Positions 36,534 through 46,662 are shown, numbered from the stretch's first letter. The stretch: 64,000 nucleotides of DNA from Gemmataceae bacterium (GCA_028288765.1 JAQGHQ010000591.1:20721-84720), one strand, 5' to 3'. The notes: generated from the letters alone by a model not told the origin. Program-made: numbers and translations.

Positions 36534-39500
36534 TCACGCCCCGAACTTCCGCCGCGTGACCTTGCGGAACCCCGCCCCGGCGGCGGTGAGCGCGACCCCC
36601 GCGAGCGGGCGGACGAACCGGAACCGGATCGCGTACAGGACCGCGTCGCTCACCGCCCGGACGTACCGGTTGGCGAACAGCGGGGTCGTGGTCAGGCGGT
36701 CGACCAGGTAGAAGAAGATCGGGGTCAGGAAGATCCCGAAGAGCGTCACCCCGGCCATCCCCCCGAGCACCGCCACCCCCAGAGCCTGCCGCATCTCCGA
36801 CCCCGCCCCGGTCGCCACCGCCAGCGGGAAGACCCCGAGGATGAACGCGACCGACGTCATCAGGATCGGCCGGAACCGCAGCCGGCAGGCGTCGAACACC
36901 GCCGTCCGGACGTCGGCCCCCTTCGCCCGGGCCACCCGGGCGAACTCGACGATCAGGATCGCGTTCTTGCACGCCAGCCCGATCAGGACCACGAACCCGA
37001 CCTGGGTGAAGATGTTCACGTCCTGCTTGCGGACCCCGGCCCCGCGGACCAGGGCGTTGGCCCCCTTGATCGGGTGGTCGTCGAGCCACCGGCCGGGCGG
37101 CTGGGCCCACTCCCCGAACTTGAGCCAGCCGGGCACGTTGGCGTTCGCGTTCCAGTCGGCCAGGGTCTGGACCGCCGTCCCGGGGTCGGTCACCCACACG
37201 GCGGCGAGCGAGCAGACCACGCACACCGGGACGACCAGGATCACGGCCAGCGGGAACGCCCAGCTCTCGTACAGAGCGGCCAGGACCAGGAACACGAACG
37301 TGACCGACAGCCCGAACACGAGCACCGTGGTGTCCCCGCGGAACGTGTAAATCCCGGGGATGCGCAGCTCCGACCGCCCGGCGAGCTGTTCGATGAACGA
37401 CAGCTCGGTCCACTCCGCCCCCATCGTCGCCGGCAGCTCGCGGTCCGCCAGTCCCTCGAGGGCCGCGCGGGCGTCCCCGGTACTCACCCCGGCCGCGACG
37501 TTCCCGTTGACCGGCGCCGCGGGATACATGTTGTACCGGGTGATGACCAGCGGGCTGCTCGTTTCCCGCACCCGCACCACCGCCCCGAGCGGGACCATCC
37601 CCCCGTTCCGGTTCCGGACCTTCAGCCGGCGGATGTCCTCCACCTCGTTGCGGAACGAGAGGTCCGCCTGGACGTTCACCTGCCAGGTCCGGCCGAACCG
37701 GTTGAAGTCGTTCACGTACCGGCTGCCCATGCTCCCCTGCAAGACGGTGTCGACGTCCGCCAGGGTCACCCCCTTGGACAGGCAGGCCACCCGGTCGATG
37801 TCCGCGAACACCTGCGGGGAGTTGGTCTTGTAGACCGTGAACAGGCCGGTCACCTGGGGCAGGGACTTGGCCTTGGCGATGAAGTTGTTGGTCTGCTTTT
37901 CCAGGGTGTCCGGGCCGACGTCGCTGCGGTCCTCGATCATGAACCGGAACCCGCCCGCCCGGCCGAGGCCGGACACGGCCGGGGCCCCGAACACGTTGAG
38001 CTGGGCCTCGGGAATCTCGGCCGCGAGCTTGTCGGCCAGGTTCGCCCGGATCACGTCCGCGTACAGGTCGGGCGCCCGGCGGTCGTCGAACCCTTCGAGG
38101 ATGATGAACATCGAGCCGAAGTTCGAGCCGTAGGCGCTGAGCACGAACGAGTTCCCGATCACGCTGTTGACGTGCTTGACCGGGCGGACCCGCCGGACCC
38201 ACCGGGCGTCCGGTCCCTCGCCCTCCCGCACCGCCCCCGGGTCCCCTTCCCGGGCGGCGACCACCACCTCGAACTCTTTGATGGACTGGGCGATCCGGGC
38301 GATCACCGCCCGGCTCCGGTCCACGGCCGCGGCGTCCGGCAGCTGGATGCTGGCGATCAGGTACCCCTTGTCCTGCTGGGGGATGAACCCGGTCGGGAGG
38401 TAGCCGTACCCGGCCACCCCGGCGGCGACCATCCCGGCGTACCCGGCCAGCGCGACGACCGGCACCCGGAGCCCGAGTTTGACCGTCCGGACGTACAGGC
38501 CCCCGCACTTGGCGAACCCCCAGTTGAACGCGCGGAAGAACCGTTCGAGGGCGGGGTTCAGCAGGAAGCCCCCGGCCAGCGCCCCGGGCACGAGGACCAG
38601 GGCCGGGACGGCCCACCGGCCCGCCGGCCCGAGGTGGGCCTGCCACCCCCTGGTGGTGTTGGCGACCGCGACGACCGATTCCTCGCCCACCCCGACGGCC
38701 GCCGCCAGACGCACGAGAATGGGAAAGAACGCCAGGTAGGCGAGATACCCGAGCCCGGCCCCGATCAGCGGAGAGGCGAGCTTCGGGAACGGCCGCTGGC
38801 CGGTCCCCGGCCCGGTCCGCTTCAACAGGAGGGCGCACAGGGCCGGGCTGAGGGTGAGGGAGTTGAACGTCGAAATCAGGGTGCTGACCGCGATCGTGAC
38901 CGCGAACTGGCGGAAGAACTGGCCGACGATCCCGGACAGGAAGGCGCACGGGACGAACACCGCCGACAGCACGACCCCGACCGCCATCACCGGCCCGGCC
39001 ACGTCTTCCATCGCCCGGACCGTCGCGGCCCGCGGGGCCAGCCCCGTCTCCAGCTGGTGCTGGACGGCCTCGACGACGACGATCGCGTCGTCGACCACGA
39101 TCCCGACCGCGAGCACCAGCCCGAACAGCGTCAGGTTGTTGATCGTGTACCCGAGGGCGGCCATGGCGGCGAACGTCCCGATGATGGCGACCGGGACGGC
39201 GGCCAGGGGGATGATGGCGGCCCGCCACGACTGGAGGAAGATCAGGACCACGACCGCCACGAGGGCGATCGACTCCCACAGGGAGGTGAACACCTCTTCG
39301 ATCGACTCGCGGATGAACGGGGTGGTGTCGTACCCCATCTCGTAGACGATCCCCTCGGGGAAATCCTTCGCCATCTCGTCCATCTTGGCCACGATCATGT
39401 CGCGGGCCTTGAGGGCGTTCGCGTCGGCCAGGAGGAACACGGCCAGCCCGACCGTCGGCTTGTTGTCGAACGTGTTGCTCACGTCCTCGGATTTGGCCCC

Positions 39501-40316
39501 CATCTCCACCCGCGCGACGTGCTTGAGCTGGACCTTCTGCCCCTCCGGCCCGACCTTGACCAATACCCGCTCGAAGTCCTCGACCGTCGTCAGCCGGCCG
39601 ACCCCGGTGATGGGGAACTGGAACGGCTGCCCGGCCCCGACCGGGGGAAGCCCGATCTGGCCGGCGACCAGCGGTTGGTTTTGCTCCTGGATCGCCTTGA
39701 CCACGTCGGCGGCGGTCAGGCCCCGGGCGGCGAGTTTTTCCGGGTCGACCCAGACCCGCATGGAGTAGTCCCGCTGGCCGAAGACGAGGACGTCGCTGAC
39801 CCCGGGCAGCCGGGAGAGTTCCTCCCTCAGCCGGATGACCGCGTAGTTGCTCAGGTAAAGCTGGTCGTACCGCCGGTCCGGCGAACTCAGGGCGCAGGTC
39901 AGCAGGATCTCGGACGACCGCTTCCGGGTAGTGACCCCGGTCGCCCGGACCACGTCCGGGAGCTGGGGCATGGCCAGGGAGACCCGGTTGAGCACCCGGA
40001 TCTGGGACATGTTCAGGTCGGTCCCGATCTTGAACGTGACGGTCAGGGTGTAGCTGCCCTCGCTGGTACACTGGGAGGACATGTACAGCATGTCCTCAAC
40101 CCCGTTCACCTGCTGTTCAATGGGAGCGGCGACCGTGTCGGCCACCACCTTCGCGTTCGCCCCGGGGTAGTTGCAGTCGACCTGGATGGTCGGCGGGGTG
40201 ACCTGGGGGTACTGGGACACCGGCAGGGTGAACACCGCCAGCCCGCCGGCCAGGGTGATGAGTACCGAGAGGACGGTCGCGAAGATCGGCCGGTCGATGA
40301 AGAAGCGAGGGCTCAT
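36534..40316 (-). CDS. RND multidrug efflux inner membrane transporter 2, enlarged
   Basis: A 1260-residue HAE1-type pump starting MSPRFFIDRPIFATVLSVLI. The proton relay pair is in VVDDAIVVVEAVQHQ. It is about 210 residues longer than usual. Three insertions relative to RND1 are visible: a hydrophobic central linker after LLLKRTGPG, a charged stretch (VVVAAREGDPGAVREG and on), and a ~60-residue periplasmic loop (WVTDPGTAVQTLADWN to GVRKQDVN) between two late membrane helices. Both pumps share the linker enlargement, so it predates their divergence. The adaptor gene lies 113 bases upstream, and the proteins probably assemble together. Confidence 0.94.
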   Translation of the reverse strand: MSPRFFIDRPIFATVLSVLITLAGGLAVFTLPVSQYPQVTPPTIQVDCNYPGANAKVVADTVAAPIEQQVNGVEDMLYMSSQCTSEGSYTLTVTFKIGTDLNMSQIRVLNRVSLAMPQLPDVVRATGVTTRKRSSEILLTCALSSPDRRYDQLYLSNYAVIRLREELSRLPGVSDVLVFGQRDYSMRVWVDPEKLAARGLTAADVVKAIQEQNQPLVAGQIGLPPVGAGQPFQFPITGVGRLTTVEDFERVLVKVGPEGQKVQLKHVARVEMGAKSEDVSNTFDNKPTVGLAVFLLADANALKARDMIVAKMDEMAKDFPEGIVYEMGYDTTPFIRESIEEVFTSLWESIALVAVVVLIFLQSWRAAIIPLAAVPVAIIGTFAAMAALGYTINNLTLFGLVLAVGIVVDDAIVVVEAVQHQLETGLAPRAATVRAMEDVAGPVMAVGVVLSAVFVPCAFLSGIVGQFFRQFAVTIAVSTLISTFNSLTLSPALCALLLKRTGPGTGQRPFPKLASPLIGAGLGYLAYLAFFPILVRLAAAVGVGEESVVAVANTTRGWQAHLGPAGRWAVPALVLVPGALAGGFLLNPALERFFRAFNWGFAKCGGLYVRTVKLGLRVPVVALAGYAGMVAAGVAGYGYLPTGFIPQQDKGYLIASIQLPDAAAVDRSRAVIARIAQSIKEFEVVVAAREGDPGAVREGEGPDARWVRRVRPVKHVNSVIGNSFVLSAYGSNFGSMFIILEGFDDRRAPDLYADVIRANLADKLAAEIPEAQLNVFGAPAVSGLGRAGGFRFMIEDRSDVGPDTLEKQTNNFIAKAKSLPQVTGLFTVYKTNSPQVFADIDRVACLSKGVTLADVDTVLQGSMGSRYVNDFNRFGRTWQVNVQADLSFRNEVEDIRRLKVRNRNGGMVPLGAVVRVRETSSPLVITRYNMYPAAPVNGNVAAGVSTGDARAALEGLADRELPATMGAEWTELSFIEQLAGRSELRIPGIYTFRGDTTVLVFGLSVTFVFLVLAALYESWAFPLAVILVVPVCVVCSLAAVWVTDPGTAVQTLADWNANANVPGWLKFGEWAQPPGRWLDDHPIKGANALVRGAGVRKQDVNIFTQVGFVVLIGLACKNAILIVEFARVARAKGADVRTAVFDACRLRFRPILMTSVAFILGVFPLAVATGAGSEMRQALGVAVLGGMAGVTLFGIFLTPIFFYLVDRLTTTPLFANRYVRAVSDAVLYAIRFRFVRPLAGVALTAAGAGFRKVTRRKFGA

Positions 40317-40429
40317 TCGGCGGCATTCGAGGAGGTTGAGGGCAAGGGACCCGGGGCCCGGGGCTCATGCGGGCGGGCGGCGCAAACGGGGCCGCGGGAG
40401 ACGAGCGGGGGCGGGCGGCCGGCCCCGGC

Positions 40430-41737
40430 TCACTTCCCTTTTTCCGGAGCGGCGGAGGGCGCCCGGTCGGTCATCTTCGGGTTCACCTTGCCGCCCCCCT
40501 GCCGGACGCGCTGCTGGCCGCTCACGATCACCCGCTCGCCGGGGGCGATCCCTTGCTCGATCGCCCGCGCCTCGCCGGCCTGCGGGCCGAGGACGACCCG
40601 CCGGTAGACGGCCTCGTTGTTCTCGTTCACCACGTACACGAACTTCTGGCCCTGGTCGGACCCGATCGCCTCCTCGGGGATCATCAGCGCCTCGTGGGGC
40701 TGGCCCATCGGCAGCCGGACCCGGACGAACATGCCGGGCGAGAGCATCCGGAGCCCCTTCCGCTCCGTGTCCGCGTACACGGCCCACCCGGTCACCGCGG
40801 GGAGGGCGCTCAGCTTCAGGGTCGGGTTCTCCATCTCGGCCCGGACGTGGAGGGTGCCGGTCCCGGGGTCGAGCTGGTTCTCCGAAAACGTGTAGGTGGC
40901 GGTGAACGGATACCCTTCCTGGTGCCCGAGCCCGACCTGGACCTTCAAGGTCGTGTCGGCGGCGCTCGGGATTTTCCCCTCCCGAATCCCTTCCCGCCGC
41001 CGTTCGAGGGTCATCTCGTCGATGTCGAAGCCGATGTAGATCGGGTCGAGGACCACCAGCGTGGTCAGCATGGTCCCGGTCGTGCTCCCGGTGGTCGCCC
41101 CGGTAGTACTCGTGGACGTGGTCGCGCTCATCGCGCCGACCAGGTTCCCCGGGTCGACCAGCCGCCGGCTCAGGCGGCCGGAGTACGGGGCGGTGATCTT
41201 GGTCCAGTCCAGGTTCTGCTCGGCGAGGATCAGGGCCGCCTCGGCCCCGCTCACGGCCGCCGTCGCGCCCTCCAGGTCGGCCTGCTTGGTCTGGTACTCC
41301 TCTTGCCCGACCGCGCCCTTGATCCACGCCGCGTGGGCGATCTCGACCAGGATGCTGGCGCGCTTCTGCTGCGCCCTGGCCTGGGCGAGCTGGGCCTTGG
41401 CGGCGTCTCGCTGGGCCTTGTAGATCCGGTCGTCGATGTCGAACAACGGGGCCCCGACGGCGACGTGTTGCCCGTCCCGGAAGTGGATCTTCATCAACTC
41501 CCCGCTCACCCGGGACCGGATCTCCAGGTATTTGTACGCCTCGGTCCGGCCGGTGAAGTCTTCGATGTCGGTCACCATCCGGGAAACCGGGACGGCGACG
41601 AGGACGTCCGGCGGGGCAACCTTGGGAGCGGGGGGCGCGGGCCGGGCACACCCGCCGAGGGCGGCCGCGGCGGTCAGGGCGACGAGTCGGGACGGGAGCA
41701 TCATGAGCCGATATCCGCTGGAGAAACGGTTGGTCAT
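40430..41737 (-). CDS. RND periplasmic adaptor (membrane fusion) lipoprotein
   Basis: A protein of about 425-435 residues. The signal peptide ends in ALGGCARP, a lipobox, so it is anchored in the inner membrane by lipid. It has the barrel-sandwich hybrid (YLEIRSRVSGELMKIHFRDG), a helical hairpin rich in Ala, Gln and Lys, and ITAPYSGRLSRRLVDPGNLV. A Thr- and Ser-rich stretch (TTSTSTTGATTGSTTG) interrupts the lipoyl/beta-barrel junction. MM at 41704 and 41701 are alternative starts. Only one adaptor serves two pump genes. Confidence 0.93.
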   Translation of the reverse strand: MTNRFSSGYRLMMLPSRLVALTAAAALGGCARPAPPAPKVAPPDVLVAVPVSRMVTDIEDFTGRTEAYKYLEIRSRVSGELMKIHFRDGQHVAVGAPLFDIDDRIYKAQRDAAKAQLAQARAQQKRASILVEIAHAAWIKGAVGQEEYQTKQADLEGATAAVSGAEAALILAEQNLDWTKITAPYSGRLSRRLVDPGNLVGAMSATTSTSTTGATTGSTTGTMLTTLVVLDPIYIGFDIDEMTLERRREGIREGKIPSAADTTLKVQVGLGHQEGYPFTATYTFSENQLDPGTGTLHVRAEMENPTLKLSALPAVTGWAVYADTERKGLRMLSPGMFVRVRLPMGQPHEALMIPEEAIGSDQGQKFVYVVNENNEAVYRRVVLGPQAGEARAIEQGIAPGERVIVSGQQRVRQGGGKVNPKMTDRAPSAAPEKGK

Positions 41738-42155
41738 GGGTTTGCGGGTCGGTGTTGCGCGGCGGCGAGCAACCGGGAATACCTCGGCCCGCCGAGGCTC
41801 TTACACGAGTTCTGTCGGTCCGGGACGACCTGCCGGAGGGGCGTGGACGCCGACGAAGCCGCGGCGCGCGGGCCGGGTGGATATCCCCGGCCCGCCGTCA
41901 CCCGGCGGCGTCCCGGGTCGGGCGGGGCGTGTGTCGGCAGGCACCGAGCCGAGTAGAACGACGGGCACACCGGAGGGGCCGTGGTTGCGGCCGGGTGTCG
42001 GCCCATCGGTTGTCGGAACGTGATCTGGTCGGTCATAGCGCCCCGGGGAGAGAGTAACGGGGTGCGGATCCCTCTGAATCGTACCGTGTCGGTGCCCAGC
42101 CTGTCCAGACAACGGACCGCCGCGAACGGGGTGTCGGCCCCTCTGATTCCTGTCC
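41738..42155. other. Intergenic region
   Basis: About 420 bases between the adaptor and the DUF1501 gene, both on the minus strand. No coding frame or repeat was convincing. The promoter of the efflux operon must lie here. Confidence 0.5.
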
Positions 42156-43592
42156 TCACGCCAGGATTTCCTTCACGACCTTCCCGTGGACGTCGGTCAG
42201 GCGGTAGTCGCGGCCCTGGAACCGGAACGTGAGCCGTTCGTGGTCGACCCCGAGCAGGTGCAGCATCGTGGCGTGCAGGTCGAAGACCTCGACCACGTTC
42301 TCGGCGGCGTGGTACCCGAACTCGTCGGTCGCGCCGTGGGTGATCCCGCCCTTGATTCCGCCCCCGGCGAGCCAGATCGAGAAGCCTTTCATGTGGTGGT
42401 CGCGGCCGTCCCCCTGGGACATCGGCGTGCGGCCGAACTCGCCGGTACACACGATCAGGGTGTCGTCCAACATCCCGAGCCGCTTCAGGTCCTTGATCAG
42501 GGCCGCGCACGGCCGGTCGATCTCCTCGATCTTGAGCTTGATCCCGTCCTTCACGCCGCCGTGGTGGTCCCAGTCGCGGTGGTAGAGCTGGATGAACCGG
42601 ACCCCGCGCTGGGCCAGCCGCCGGGCCAGGAGACAGTTCGCGGCGAACGACCCGTCGGCCCCCTTGGCCCCGTAGCTTTCCAGAACCGTCTTCGGCTCCT
42701 GCGACAGGTCCACCAGCGCCGGGACGCTCGCCTGCATCCGGAACGCGAGCTCGTACTGCGAGACCCGGGTGGCGATTTCCGGGTCGTCGACCACCCCGTT
42801 CTGGAGCTGGTTCAGCTGCGAAACGGCGTCGATCACGTCCTTCTGCTTGTCGCGGTCGACGCCGGGCGGGTTGGTCAGGTACAGGACCGGGTCGCCCTTC
42901 CCGCGGAGGTGGACGCCCTGGAACCGGCCGGGAAGGAACCCGGGCCCCCACTGCCGCGACGCGATCGGCTGGTTCTGCCCGCCGCGGCCGTCGGACGTGA
43001 GGACCACGAACCCGGGCAGGTCGTCGGCCTCGCTGCCCAGCCCGTAGGTCGCCCACGCCCCCATGCTCGGCCGGCCGGACACGCTCGACCCGGTGTTCAT
43101 GAATGTGTGGGCCGGGTCGTGGTTGATCGCCTCCGTCCGCATCGACCGGACGACGCACAGGTCGTCGGCGACCGCGGGCAGCTGGGTGAACAGCTCGTTC
43201 ATCTCCAGCCCGCCCTTGCCGTGCTTCTTGAACCCCCACTGCGGGCCGAAGCATTTGAGCTGCTGCCCCTGGAGCTGGGCGATCGGCTGGCCCTTGGTAA
43301 CGGATTCCGGCATCGGCTTGCCGTGCAGCTTCGCCAGGGTCGGCTTGTTGTCGTACAGCTCCAGGTGGCTCGGCCCGCCGGCCATCACGAGGAAGATGAC
43401 CCGCTTCGCCTTCGGCGGGACGTGCGGCGGCGTCACGACGCCCTTCCACTTGTCGGCGGCGGACGCGACGGCCGGGCCGAGGAGCGACGTCAGCGCGACC
43501 GCCCCGACCCCGCGGCAGGCGTGCCCGAGGAAAGTGCGGCGCTGCATCAGGCGGACGGAACGGAGGAAGTCTGGGGTCATGGGGCTGCTCAC
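42156..43592 (-). CDS. DUF1501 family secreted protein
   Basis: A 478-residue protein with a twin-arginine-type signal (QRRTFLGHACRGVGAVALTS). The DUF1501 pattern includes VIFLVMAGGPSHLELYDNKP, RSMRTEAINHDPAHTFMNTG, QLYHRDWDHHGGVK, VCTGEFGRTPMSQGDGRDHH and GATDEFGYHAAENVV. The fold is alkaline-phosphatase-like with metal-binding His and Asp. These proteins are abundant in planctomycetes next to DUF1549/DUF1553 proteins. The exact reaction is unknown. A palindromic element separates it from its partner, which is transcribed first. Confidence 0.93.
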   Translation of the reverse strand: MSSPMTPDFLRSVRLMQRRTFLGHACRGVGAVALTSLLGPAVASAADKWKGVVTPPHVPPKAKRVIFLVMAGGPSHLELYDNKPTLAKLHGKPMPESVTKGQPIAQLQGQQLKCFGPQWGFKKHGKGGLEMNELFTQLPAVADDLCVVRSMRTEAINHDPAHTFMNTGSSVSGRPSMGAWATYGLGSEADDLPGFVVLTSDGRGGQNQPIASRQWGPGFLPGRFQGVHLRGKGDPVLYLTNPPGVDRDKQKDVIDAVSQLNQLQNGVVDDPEIATRVSQYELAFRMQASVPALVDLSQEPKTVLESYGAKGADGSFAANCLLARRLAQRGVRFIQLYHRDWDHHGGVKDGIKLKIEEIDRPCAALIKDLKRLGMLDDTLIVCTGEFGRTPMSQGDGRDHHMKGFSIWLAGGGIKGGITHGATDEFGYHAAENVVEVFDLHATMLHLLGVDHERLTFRFQGRDYRLTDVHGKVVKEILA

Positions 43593-43620
43593 GTAGTAAA
43601 CGATCCCCTGATTTCAGGGG

Positions 43621-43777
43621 ATTTCAGCCTGACAAGGCTGAGAGCGCTTAGCCCAGGGCAACGCCCTGGGCAGGGGGAGGTCGGCCGCGGCTGGGTACCC
43701 GCCCGAAACCGGGGGTTTGCTTCTCGAACCCGGGGCGTTGCCCTGGGCTAAGCGCTCTCACCCCGTTGGGGTGAAGA
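43621..43777. repeat. Palindromic intergenic element, copy 4
   Basis: ATTTCAGCCTGACAAGGCTG at the left, CACCCCGTTGGGGTGAAG at the right, and inner arms TTAGCCCAGGGCAACGCCCT and its complement GGGCGTTGCCCTGGGCTAAG. Orientation matches copy 1. It is placed between the two genes of the PSD1/DUF1501 pair. Confidence 0.88.
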
Positions 43778-43797
43778 TCATGAGGAACAACCTGCTT

Positions 43798-46284
43798 TCA
43801 CTGCCGCGTGATGGTTTCGTGCAGGTTGAGCACCACCCGGCAGACGTTGGTCCAGGCGGCGAGTTCGGCCGCGGGCGGGTCCTTCGGCGGCGGGGTGTCG
43901 CCGACCGCGAGCAGCTTCTTCGCGTCGTCCGGGTGCGCGGCGTAGTCCGCGCGGTGCTTCGCCAGTACGGCGAGTAGGACCTTCGCCTCCTCCGGCCTCG
44001 GCCGCCGGCCGGTCGCCCGCTCGAACGCCCACCCGACCCGGGCCGCGTCGTCGGCCCCCCCGGCGGCGATCACCTTCGTCGCGAACGCCCGGGCGGCCTC
44101 CACGAATTCCGGGTCGTTGAGCAGCGCCAGGGCCTGCTGCGGGATGTTCGACCGCGGCCGCTCGCAGGTACACTCTTCCCGGCTCGGGGCGTCGAACGCG
44201 ATCATCGCCGGGTGCGGGAACGACCGCTGCCAGTGCGTGTACATCCCCCGCCGGTAGACCCTCTCGCCCGCGTCCTTCTGCCACTCGCGGGTCGGGAAGT
44301 TGAGGGCGGCCCAGTACCCCGCCGGCTGGTACGGCTTGACGCTCTCCCCGCCGATCTTGGGGTTCAACAGCCCGCTCACCGCGAGGGCGTTGTCGCGGAC
44401 GAACTCGGCGTCGAGCCGGTATCGCGACTGCCGGGCGAACAGCTTGTTGAACGGGTCCCGCTCGCGGACTGCCGGCGTCTCGACCGACGCCTGCCGGTAG
44501 GCGCTCGACGTGACCAGCAGGCGGACGAGCTTCTTCACGTCCCACGAGTCCCGGAACTCGACCGCGAGCCAGTCCAGTAGTTCGGGGTGCGTCGGCAGCT
44601 GCCCCTGGGCGCCGGACTCCTCCAACGACCGGGCGATCCCGTACCCGAAGAACTGCTTCCACAAGCGGTTCACCGCCACGCGGGCGGGCAGCGGGTTCTC
44701 GGGCGAGATGGTCCACCGGGCGAGATCCAGCCGGGTGTACCGGCCCTTCGGGTCCTTCAGGGGCGGGAGCGGGGGCAGAAACCCGGGGGTGTTCGGTGCC
44801 ATCACCGGACCGGACGGGTCGAGCCAGTTCCCGCGGGGCAGGATGCGGACCGTCCGCGGCGGCCCGGCCGTCGTCACCAGGACGCGGGGGATGGCGGCAT
44901 CGAAGTCGGTCTTCCGCTTCTGGGCGGCGGCGAGGGCGTCCGCCGCGGGCTTCAGTTCGGCGACGTTCTTGGTCAGGAAGTCGGTGATCTGCTTGTCTGC
45001 GGCCGGCTTCCGCTTCTCGGGCGGGAGGGCGAGGAGCTGATCCAGCGCGGCCGGGGGCTTCACGTTAGCCGGGAGCGTTTTGAGGGCGTCCGGCTTCTTC
45101 AGGTAATCGGCGACGGTGGCCTCGACCTTCTCACGGGCGGCGGTCGTCGCGGCGTCAAGCCCGGCCAGCTCCGCCTCCTGCTCCGGCGTCGTCAACGCCA
45201 GTCCGGGCTCCCGCCGGCCGACCGCCGCTTCTTGCACGTCGGCGAAGAACGCGGCGATCGAGTAATAGTCCTTCTGGGTGTACGGGTCGAACTTGTGGTT
45301 ATGGCACTCCGCGCACATGAGCGTCCCGCCGAGCCATACCTGGCCGAAGTTCCGGACCCGGTCGGAGGCGTACTTGGCCTCGTACTCCCGGGCCTGGGCC
45401 CCTCCTTCCTCGGTGGTCTGGAGGAGCCGGTTGTACGCGGTCGCCACTTTTTGCGCGGCAGTCGGCTTCGGTAACAGGTCGCCGGCGAGTTGTTCGGTGG
45501 TGAACTGATCGAACCGCTTGTTCTCGTTGAACGCCCGGATCACGTAATCGCGGTACGGGAACACGTTCATCGGGTTGTCGCTGTGGTAGCCGATCGAGTC
45601 GGCGAACCGGACGAGGTCGAGCCACCACACGGCCATTCGTTCGCCGTAGTGCGGGGAGGCGAGCAAGCGGTCGACGAGCTTGTCGTAGGCGTCCGGGCCG
45701 GCGTCGGCGACGAACGCGCGGACCTCCTCCGGGGTCGGGGGGAGGCCGGTGAGGTCGAACGAGAGCCTGCGGATGAGGGTGATGCGGTCCGCCTCCCGGC
45801 TCGGGGCGAGCCCGTCGGCCTCGATCCGGGCGAGGACAAAGACGTCCACGGGGTTGCGACCCCACGCCGCGCTCTTCACCCGGGGGACCGGCGGCCGGAT
45901 CAGCGGGGCGAAGGACCAGTGGTCGGAATACTTGGCCCCCTCGGCGATCCACCGCCTGAACAGGTCCGTTTGTTCGGGGGTCAGCGGCGGTTTCTTGGAC
46001 CGGACGGGCGGCATGACCTCGTCCGCGTCTTTCGACGTGATCCGGTTCAGGAGGGTGCTGGCTTCGGGCTTACCGGGGGTGATCGCCCCGGCCTTGACCG
46101 CCGTCTCGCGCACGTCGAGCCGGAGGTCGGCTTTCCGGGCCTTCTCGTCCGGCCCGTGGCAGGCGTAGCACTGGGTCGCGAGGACGGGGCGGATGTCGCG
46201 GTTGAAGTCGACGGGCGGCGCAGCCTGGCTGCGGACGGCCGGGGACAATAGGAGCCAACACGCGACGAGGAGGGGGGTGCGCAT
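43798..46284 (-). CDS. PSD1/DUF1549-DUF1553 cytochrome c-type secreted protein
   Basis: An 828-residue protein with a signal peptide (LLVACWLLLSPAVRSQA). The N-terminal PSC1-type cytochrome segment carries one heme site, CYACH, and a distal Met region around EVMPPV. DUF1549 follows (about residues 160-370, with TGLPPTPEEVRAFV and ERMAVWWLDLVRFADS), then DUF1553 (about residues 520-790, VNRLWKQFFGYGIARS to LLNDPEFVEAAR). It is a planctomycete signature family thought to act on polysaccharides, but the substrate is unknown. It leads a two-gene unit with DUF1501. Confidence 0.93.
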   Translation of the reverse strand: MRTPLLVACWLLLSPAVRSQAAPPVDFNRDIRPVLATQCYACHGPDEKARKADLRLDVRETAVKAGAITPGKPEASTLLNRITSKDADEVMPPVRSKKPPLTPEQTDLFRRWIAEGAKYSDHWSFAPLIRPPVPRVKSAAWGRNPVDVFVLARIEADGLAPSREADRITLIRRLSFDLTGLPPTPEEVRAFVADAGPDAYDKLVDRLLASPHYGERMAVWWLDLVRFADSIGYHSDNPMNVFPYRDYVIRAFNENKRFDQFTTEQLAGDLLPKPTAAQKVATAYNRLLQTTEEGGAQAREYEAKYASDRVRNFGQVWLGGTLMCAECHNHKFDPYTQKDYYSIAAFFADVQEAAVGRREPGLALTTPEQEAELAGLDAATTAAREKVEATVADYLKKPDALKTLPANVKPPAALDQLLALPPEKRKPAADKQITDFLTKNVAELKPAADALAAAQKRKTDFDAAIPRVLVTTAGPPRTVRILPRGNWLDPSGPVMAPNTPGFLPPLPPLKDPKGRYTRLDLARWTISPENPLPARVAVNRLWKQFFGYGIARSLEESGAQGQLPTHPELLDWLAVEFRDSWDVKKLVRLLVTSSAYRQASVETPAVRERDPFNKLFARQSRYRLDAEFVRDNALAVSGLLNPKIGGESVKPYQPAGYWAALNFPTREWQKDAGERVYRRGMYTHWQRSFPHPAMIAFDAPSREECTCERPRSNIPQQALALLNDPEFVEAARAFATKVIAAGGADDAARVGWAFERATGRRPRPEEAKVLLAVLAKHRADYAAHPDDAKKLLAVGDTPPPKDPPAAELAAWTNVCRVVLNLHETITRQ

Positions 46285-46479
46285 GACGGAGTCGAGGGGT
46301 CGCAGGCCGGGGCGGGTTCAACCGGTGAGATAGCGATTATAAGCATTCCCGGCCCGGAACGCGAGAAGACGATCCGGGAAACCGTCCCGTCCGTCCGGAC
46401 CCCTCTCCGCTCCTCCCGTGGGAGATGTAGAATGTCCCGACCTCCCGAACCCGGTGGGCATCGGCCGGGTCAGGTTTGC

Positions 46480-46551
46480 GGGTCTGTAGCTCAACGGCAG
46501 AGCGCGGGACTCATAATCCCTTGGTTGCGGGTTCGAATCCCGCCGGACCCA
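46480..46551 (+). tRNA. tRNA with CAT anticodon (Met, or Ile2/fMet)
   Basis: A complete 72-nt cloverleaf. Acceptor stem GGGTCTG pairs with CGGACCC (one G-U type pair). The D arm is GCTC/GAGC, the anticodon loop is CTCATAA with CAT at 46512-46514, and the T arm is GCGGG-TTCGAAT-CCCGC. The discriminator base is A and no CCA is encoded. The first anticodon-stem pair is C-T and does not match. Sequence alone does not separate elongator Met from lysidine-modified Ile2. An integrase gene lies just beyond its 3' end. Confidence 0.95.
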
Positions 46552-46662
46552 CTCGGAAAATACTAAAAATAGCAGCAAATGGTGACAGGTTGCGAGTGTG
46601 AAAGAATCCGGGGCGAAGGCGAAGCATGAAACAATTTGTGAAACAATTCGGCGGTCTCAAAG

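Noticed and set aside
36453..40607. Very long plus-strand frame antisense to RND2
   Set aside because: A shadow of the GC-rich coding strand: arginine/proline/aspartate-rich translation with no domain.
46480..46551. Second attachment site for the integrase within the window
   Set aside because: No copy of the tRNA 3' end was spotted on the distal side; an exact search is needed.
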